DNA of 11,970 bases from Acetatifactor sp. (lineage in GTDB: Bacteria; Bacillota; Clostridia; Lachnospirales; Lachnospiraceae), in NCBI GenBank assembly GCA_024699575.1, contig JAILPF010000375.1, positions 1 to 11,970 of the forward strand, in the 5' to 3' direction. Numbering within the stretch: position 1 is the first letter of the stretch; each line of letters starts with the position of its first letter. Shown here piece after piece: positions 8,393 through 11,970 of the stretch. Made by a program: the position numbers and the translations under genes. The notes beneath the pieces are model-generated. The model was not told where the DNA came from and made no database searches. It saw nothing but the letters and a program-made list of their open reading frames with translations.

Positions 8393-10378
8393 TCATTTTC
8401 CTGTTTCCGTAATTGGTTGTTTTTTACTGTCATCAAATCCCAGAATCAATCCAAGCAGCAAGGCAATACCAAATCCTACCGCACAGGAAATCACGCCTTT
8501 CACAAAATTTTCTCCCGTGCTGCCGGCAAAGCCAAGCGCATTTAAAAAGTTGGCGGCTGCCATCGTATAAAAAGCAGCTTTCAACAGCCCGCAAAGTAGG
8601 CCGCCAATACCGCCTGCAATGATCTGATAGAGCATTGCACGCTTATTCTGAAGCAACAGTCCAAACAACGTTGGCTCAGACAGGCCTCCTGCAATGAGCG
8701 TAACTGCATTTGCTCCTGCAATCTGTTTTTCTTCTCCCTTGGACCGGATAAAATATGCGAGCGCAATTCCCATCAATGTGTACTGCGCAACCGTAGAGCC
8801 GCTCAATACAACCGGGTCGTAGCCCATGGTCGTCAGATTGATCAAAGCCATCTGGATTACCGCAATGTGCATGCCGGTAGCAATCATAAACATCCACAGT
8901 GCCCCAATCAGCGCAACCGCCACCGGACCGGCATATTGATATATCGCAGAAATAAACATTGTCACAAGCTTACCAATCCAGTTTGCGACCGGAGCGAGCA
9001 CACAAAGTTCAAGCGGCGTCATCACAATTAAAGTAACAAAAGGAACCCCGATTACCTTCAAGGAATTCGGCATATGCTTCTCTATAAAGGCATATACATA
9101 TTCCAATACCCATACCATCAAAAGCGGCGGCAGCACAGCCTGAGAATAGTTATTCAGCGACATAGGGAAGAGTCCATAAATGCGAAACGGTTCTCCCGCT
9201 GCCACAATCTGAACAATATTCGGATCAATCAGTAAAACGCTGAGTACAAGTGCCATCTGGATAGACGTGTTCCGTCTCTTTGCTGCGCTCCATGCCACGA
9301 AGATTGGCAGGAAATAGAACCCGGCATTTCCTATGATGTTCAAGGTTGTCATGAATGCAGAGTCTGGTGAAAGAAGCTTCAGCAGGTCCGGTCCCAGCAT
9401 AGAATAAAACATTTTGAAGAAGCCGGCTCCAAGCATGATTGGAAGTACAGGAGCAACCGATCCGGAAATATAACTCAAGATTGCGGCAGGGAGCTTTTTG
9501 ATATCGAATTTTTCTTTCGTTTGATTCCCGTTACTATCATCAAGATTTTCCTCTACTGCGGCTGCTGCATTCAGGCCGGTAATGTCGCAGAATTCCTTAT
9601 AAACCTCACCCACGGTCGGACCAATGATAATCTGGAACTGTCCCCCGGAAAATTGGGCACCTAAAACCCCTTTGATTTTCTTTACCGCATCTATTTCTAC
9701 CTTTGACTCGTCTTTCAAAGTCAGCCGCAGCCTCGTCATACAGTGAAGGGCACCGGTAATATTATTTTTTCCTCCAACTTTTTCTAAAATCCGGTTACAT
9801 AGTTCCGTATATTTTGACGCATTCGCTTGCTGCGTCCCTTTCTTTGCCGTGCTCGCAGTGCTTGTAGTGCTTTCCAAGGTTCCTGCCTTTAAGACAGATT
9901 CTCCCCTTTTTACACGACATGGATCTTTAAAGATAATCTGCTTGTTATTTGCCTCTGTGATGATCAGCATCGTACTCATATCGTACGTGGCAGAGAGCCT
10001 GTCAAAGTCCACTTCCACAATCGGATCCCCGGCGCGAACTTCTTCCCCCTGCTCTTTGCCAAGCATACGGAATCCATCCCCATTCGCCTCAACTGTGTTT
10101 ACCCCGCAATGTACGAGAATCTCTACGCCTTCTTTTGTCGTGATCCCATATGCGTGTCCGGTTGGAAATACTGCACTGAGCGTTCCATTGGCCGGCGCAC
10201 ATAAAACGACCCTGTTTCCGGTATACCGGAATGCGATACTTTCCCCCATCATTTTCTGGGCAAATACATCATCTGAGACAGTCGCCACGTCAATCAGCTC
10301 TCCATCTGCCAAAGCCACAATGTCCGTATCGGTTACATCCAGCTTTGGAAGATTTTGCTTTTTTTGCATCTCATCCAT
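8393..10378 (-). CDS. PTS permease of the glucose/beta-glucoside superfamily, fused EIIA-EIIB-EIIC
   Basis: The 661-residue membrane protein imports a sugar or glycoside and phosphorylates it using PEP via HPr. Domain order is EIIA (about 15-163, with the active-site histidines H75 in GHAYGI and H90 in VEILVHCGVNT), a Ser/Thr/Ala-rich linker (163-188), EIIB (about 189-268, with phospho-cysteine C213 in LHCMTRLRL) and EIIC (about 293-650, many membrane segments, with GLSEPT at 565-570 matching the GITEP motif). Known beta-glucoside permeases such as BglF and BglP have the order B-C-A, so the EIIA domain has moved to the front. AAGGAGG lies eight bases before the ATG. The gene starts 13 bases after the esterase stop. 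The sequence resembles the beta-glucoside group, and the co-encoded 6-phospho-beta-glucosidase supports such a substrate, but the exact sugar is unknown. Confidence 0.95.
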   Translation of the reverse strand: MDEMQKKQNLPKLDVTDTDIVALADGELIDVATVSDDVFAQKMMGESIAFRYTGNRVVLCAPANGTLSAVFPTGHAYGITTKEGVEILVHCGVNTVEANGDGFRMLGKEQGEEVRAGDPIVEVDFDRLSATYDMSTMLIITEANNKQIIFKDPCRVKRGESVLKAGTLESTTSTASTAKKGTQQANASKYTELCNRILEKVGGKNNITGALHCMTRLRLTLKDESKVEIDAVKKIKGVLGAQFSGGQFQIIIGPTVGEVYKEFCDITGLNAAAAVEENLDDSNGNQTKEKFDIKKLPAAILSYISGSVAPVLPIMLGAGFFKMFYSMLGPDLLKLLSPDSAFMTTLNIIGNAGFYFLPIFVAWSAAKRRNTSIQMALVLSVLLIDPNIVQIVAAGEPFRIYGLFPMSLNNYSQAVLPPLLMVWVLEYVYAFIEKHMPNSLKVIGVPFVTLIVMTPLELCVLAPVANWIGKLVTMFISAIYQYAGPVAVALIGALWMFMIATGMHIAVIQMALINLTTMGYDPVVLSGSTVAQYTLMGIALAYFIRSKGEEKQIAGANAVTLIAGGLSEPTLFGLLLQNKRAMLYQIIAGGIGGLLCGLLKAAFYTMAAANFLNALGFAGSTGENFVKGVISCAVGFGIALLLGLILGFDDSKKQPITETGK

Positions 10379-10391
10379 TTTCTTATCCTCC

Positions 10392-11294
10392 TTATTCTGT
10401 ACCAGTTTTCATATATTTTTTAAAAAATGTACATTCTTCCTCATTACACCGCTGCGCCTTGGGCAATCTGATGTTTAAATGAAATACATGCCCCAGTTCC
10501 ATTCCCGTGTCTTTATAATAATGTGCACTGAATGCTACATTTTCATCTATCAATTTGGATGCAACCGCTGGAACCTGATGTTTTAGGAAATCGCCTTCCG
10601 CCGTCATAAGGAAGGTGGGCGGGAATTTTCCGTTCATCCATTCGATTGGATTGACAAGCAAAAGCTCCTCTGTACTGTTTTTATTTTCCAGATAATCCGA
10701 CATTAAATCCGTTGAAAATTTATCCTCCGGCTTGTCAGACACAGTAACCATATAGATTCCGGAGTTTAAGGCAATGGCCGAAGGCACAAAATCTTTCGGC
10801 GGTGAAAACGGAAACCTCTTTTGGTAGTCCGGATTCGTGCACATGGCACAGAACAACGCCAGCGTATGTCCCCCCGCAGAATCTCCGACTGCAAATATGT
10901 TCTCTGTATCCAGCCCATATCTTAAAGCCTTCTCAAATACCCATGTAAAAACCATACAGGTATCTTCCAACGCAGCAGGAAACTTATGCTCCGGGGCAAG
11001 GCGGTACGAGAAGTTAACCACCGCAAAGCCTTGTTCCGCAAGACTCATACAGTAAAACTGATATCTTTCCTTATCCCCATATACCCAGCCGCCGCCATGG
11101 ACACTTACAATTATCGGAAGCCTCTTCTTCTCTGCAGCTTTGGGCCGGTATACATCCAGCACCTGCCATACCGGATCCGGACCATACGAAATGTCATCGT
11201 AACGGATGACTGTTTCCGGCGTAGTCAGTCCTGCATCTCTTTTTTCATCTGTCTCAGCAAAATTTTTTCTGATTCTCTCGCTTGTCCCTGACAT
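10392..11294 (-). CDS. Alpha/beta hydrolase of the hormone-sensitive-lipase type (acetyl-esterase-like)
   Basis: The 300-residue cytoplasmic hydrolase has the oxyanion-hole motif HGGGW (66-70), the nucleophile elbow GDSAGG with S139, an acidic residue D235 in AEGDFL and H269 in ELGHVF, which complete a catalytic triad. The RLAPEHKFPAALED segment (98-111) is characteristic of the HSL (BD-FAE/Aes-like) esterases that remove acetyl or other short acyl groups. A good Shine-Dalgarno (GGGAGGAG) precedes the ATG. It is the first gene of the upstream operon, ahead of the PTS and rhamnosidase, so it probably deacylates the imported glycoside or its fragments. Acyl specificity is inferred from the family and context only. 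Confidence 0.92.
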   Translation of the reverse strand: MSGTSERIRKNFAETDEKRDAGLTTPETVIRYDDISYGPDPVWQVLDVYRPKAAEKKRLPIIVSVHGGGWVYGDKERYQFYCMSLAEQGFAVVNFSYRLAPEHKFPAALEDTCMVFTWVFEKALRYGLDTENIFAVGDSAGGHTLALFCAMCTNPDYQKRFPFSPPKDFVPSAIALNSGIYMVTVSDKPEDKFSTDLMSDYLENKNSTEELLLVNPIEWMNGKFPPTFLMTAEGDFLKHQVPAVASKLIDENVAFSAHYYKDTGMELGHVFHLNIRLPKAQRCNEEECTFFKKYMKTGTE

Positions 11295-11320
11295 TTTCCC
11301 TTTACTCCTCCCTTGAAATA

Positions 11321-11348
11321 TTCTTTAGATATGCTGAAAACGCTCAAC
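11321..11348 (-). promoter_or_regulatory. Weak promoter candidate with a cre-like half-site ahead of the esterase operon
   Basis: On the minus strand TTGAGC (11342-11347) is followed after 16 bases by AAGAAT, four of six matches to each sigma-A hexamer. On the plus strand TGAAAACGCT (11335-11344) matches the first part of the CcpA cre consensus TGNAANCGNT, but the remaining bases do not. Overlap with the -35 would fit catabolite repression. Both calls are tentative, and the operon could also be read from the promoter near 11760. Confidence 0.3.
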
Positions 11349-11553
11349 TTCCATATTCACTGACCAAGGGAATATAATGCTCTGCAATTACTGCCCCCGC
11401 ACGTTCAATCGTAAATAACGAATACAAGGAGACATAAGTATTTCCCCCGAAAATCAATGCCAGTACAAAAATCATGCTAAATATTTTTGGACAAGTCACA
11501 CCAATAAGTCCCAACCGAAACTGATATGTCATCGGCTGCGCAAAGCTGGTCAA
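11344..11553 (-). pseudogene. Remnant of a membrane sensor N-terminus
   Basis: A 69-codon frame (TTG start or later ATG) encodes one good membrane segment (about residues 24-46, from IFSMIFVLALIFGG) followed by about 20 residues that look like the start of an extracytoplasmic sensor domain (IERAGAVIAEHYIPLVSEYG). Then it stops, 49 bases before the esterase. This pattern recalls the N-termini of chemoreceptors and membrane GGDEF proteins. No ribosome binding site precedes the TTG or the internal ATG, and the frame continues open upstream without a start, so it reads as a fragment and not a whole gene. A genuine small membrane protein is less likely. Confidence 0.4.
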
Positions 11554-11566
11554 TGAAACGATTTTT

Positions 11567-11737
11567 TCACCGCCAATCCGGCTGGATTGTTTTTGCCAGT
11601 TCCTCTAAAACTTCATCGATTGCAGCATGAAAATTTCCGGGCTTACGCATGATCCTTGCACATCTGATAACGACCTCTGCGGTATTCCATGCCCTGCTTA
11701 AATTTTGTTCCTGCAAGCCATTCTGTATGTTTTCCAT
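11567..11737 (-). pseudogene. Truncated N-terminus of a GAF-type sensor protein
   Basis: The ATG at 11737 has an excellent ribosome binding site (AAGGAGGGGG) and lies just downstream of a good promoter, yet the frame stops after 56 codons. The peptide has the look of the first helix of a GAF-containing signalling protein as found in clostridial GGDEF proteins (VIRCARIMRKPGNFHAAIDEV, ending ELAKTIQPDWR at the point where the domain core should begin). The frame can be extended upstream to 11920, but that part overlaps the palindrome and promoter. Most likely the 5' end of a gene whose body was lost. It could also be a small standalone protein. Confidence 0.5.
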
Positions 11738-11759
11738 CTCTCCCCCTCCTTGTTTTTCA

Positions 11760-11787
11760 ATTATATTTATTTTTTTCTTGTGAACAA
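11760..11787 (-). promoter_or_regulatory. Sigma-A-type promoter of the truncated sensor gene
   Basis: On the minus strand TTGTTC (11782-11787) is followed after 16 bases by a perfect TATAAT (11760-11765). Transcription would start near 11753, just ahead of the ribosome binding site for the ATG at 11737. A 10-base perfect palindrome, TATCATGATA at 11798-11807, sits eleven bases upstream of the -35 and could be an operator. No terminator is seen between here and the esterase gene, so this promoter may also transcribe the sugar operon. Confidence 0.6.
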
Positions 11788-11844
11788 TGTCCAAAACTAT
11801 CATGATAAATTGACATTTTTTTATATTTTTTGAAAGGCTTTGCT

Positions 11845-11889
11845 GCCTAAGTCCCCCCTCGCAAGCGAGCTTGCAGGTGGGACTTAGGC
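11845..11889. repeat. 45-base imperfect palindrome
   Basis: Perfect 11-base arms (GCCTAAGTCCC at 11845-11855 and GGGACTTAGGC at 11879-11889) enclose an inner pair (GCAAG at 11861, CTTGC at 11870) around a CGAG loop. An alternative inner hairpin (CTCGC at 11858, GCGAG at 11865) competes with the inner pair. No T-run follows on either strand, so it is not a standard terminator. It may be a dispersed palindromic repeat or an mRNA structure; its role is unknown. Confidence 0.7.
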
Positions 11890-11901
11890 TCGTTGTCATA
11901 C

Positions 11902-11935
11902 AAAAAAACGGGGCAATCATCGCTGACTGTCCCGT
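11902..11935 (-). terminator. Rho-independent terminator of a gene beyond the right edge
   Basis: Arms at 11908-11919 and 11924-11935 form a 12-pair stem with one A-C mismatch and one G-T pair, closed on the minus strand by a GCGA tetraloop and followed by seven T residues (11902-11908). It would end a minus-strand transcript coming from outside the window. An in-frame TAA at 11958-11956, after GGTATAAAGAAC, may be the stop of that gene, but its frame cannot be confirmed. Confidence 0.82.
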
Positions 11936-11970
11936 TCCTGCTACTAATACATTGTTTAGTTCTTTATACC

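Noticed and set aside
9849..10478. A 209-codon plus-strand frame opposite the PTS gene
   Set aside because: It is Ser/Thr/Pro-rich with no family resemblance, and it lies antisense to a PTS EIIA domain with intact motifs.
11810..11833. A plus-strand promoter based on TTGACA at 11810
   Set aside because: No acceptable -10 hexamer lies 15-19 bases downstream, and no plus-strand gene follows.
11845..11889. The long palindrome as a transcription terminator
   Set aside because: Neither strand has a T-run directly after the stem; the true terminator with seven T residues lies at 11902-11935.

Overview
The window looks like chromosomal DNA from a gut-type Firmicute, most likely a member of the Lachnospiraceae. 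The supporting signs are strong AGGAGG-type ribosome binding sites, moderate GC, and a ketose 3-epimerase that closely resembles, from memory, the characterised D-allulose (D-psicose) 3-epimerases of clostridia such as [Clostridium] scindens. DUF4867 and DUF2798 proteins, also familiar from Clostridia, sit beside it. No species can be named from sequence alone.

Layout. Nearly everything lies on the minus strand and forms one glycoside-utilisation locus in two operons, with a single plus-strand AraC-type regulator between them. The upstream operon (11294 down to 5562) encodes an acetyl-esterase-like alpha/beta hydrolase, a one-piece PTS permease with the unusual domain order EIIA-EIIB-EIIC, and a cytoplasmic GH78 alpha-L-rhamnosidase. 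The downstream operon (4370 down to 205) encodes a GH1 6-phospho-beta-glucosidase, a DUF2798 membrane protein, a D-allulose/D-tagatose 3-epimerase, a divergent RpiB/LacAB-type sugar-phosphate isomerase and a DUF4867 cupin-like protein. It ends in a clear rho-independent terminator (136-181). The regulator (4489-5559) diverges from the downstream operon and ends 2 bases from the converging rhamnosidase gene.

Flanks. At the left edge the first 20 codons of another minus-strand gene are visible. At the right edge, behind a terminator for a gene outside the window, are a 45-base palindrome, a good sigma-A-type promoter, and two short coding remnants (a GAF-sensor-like N-terminus and a membrane-sensor-like N-terminus). 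The sugar locus seems to have been placed downstream of a decayed signalling gene.

Working model (inference). The PTS imports and 6-phosphorylates a plant glycoside. The esterase and rhamnosidase strip acetyl and rhamnosyl decorations. The GH1 enzyme then releases the 6-phosphosugar and the aglycone. An RpiB-like isomerase next to a C3-epimerase recalls the E. coli allose route (allose-6-P to allulose-6-P to fructose-6-P), so the true target may be a beta-alloside or another rare-sugar glycoside. No rhamnose catabolic genes, sugar kinase, bgl-type antiterminator, RNA gene, CRISPR array or insertion sequence was seen.
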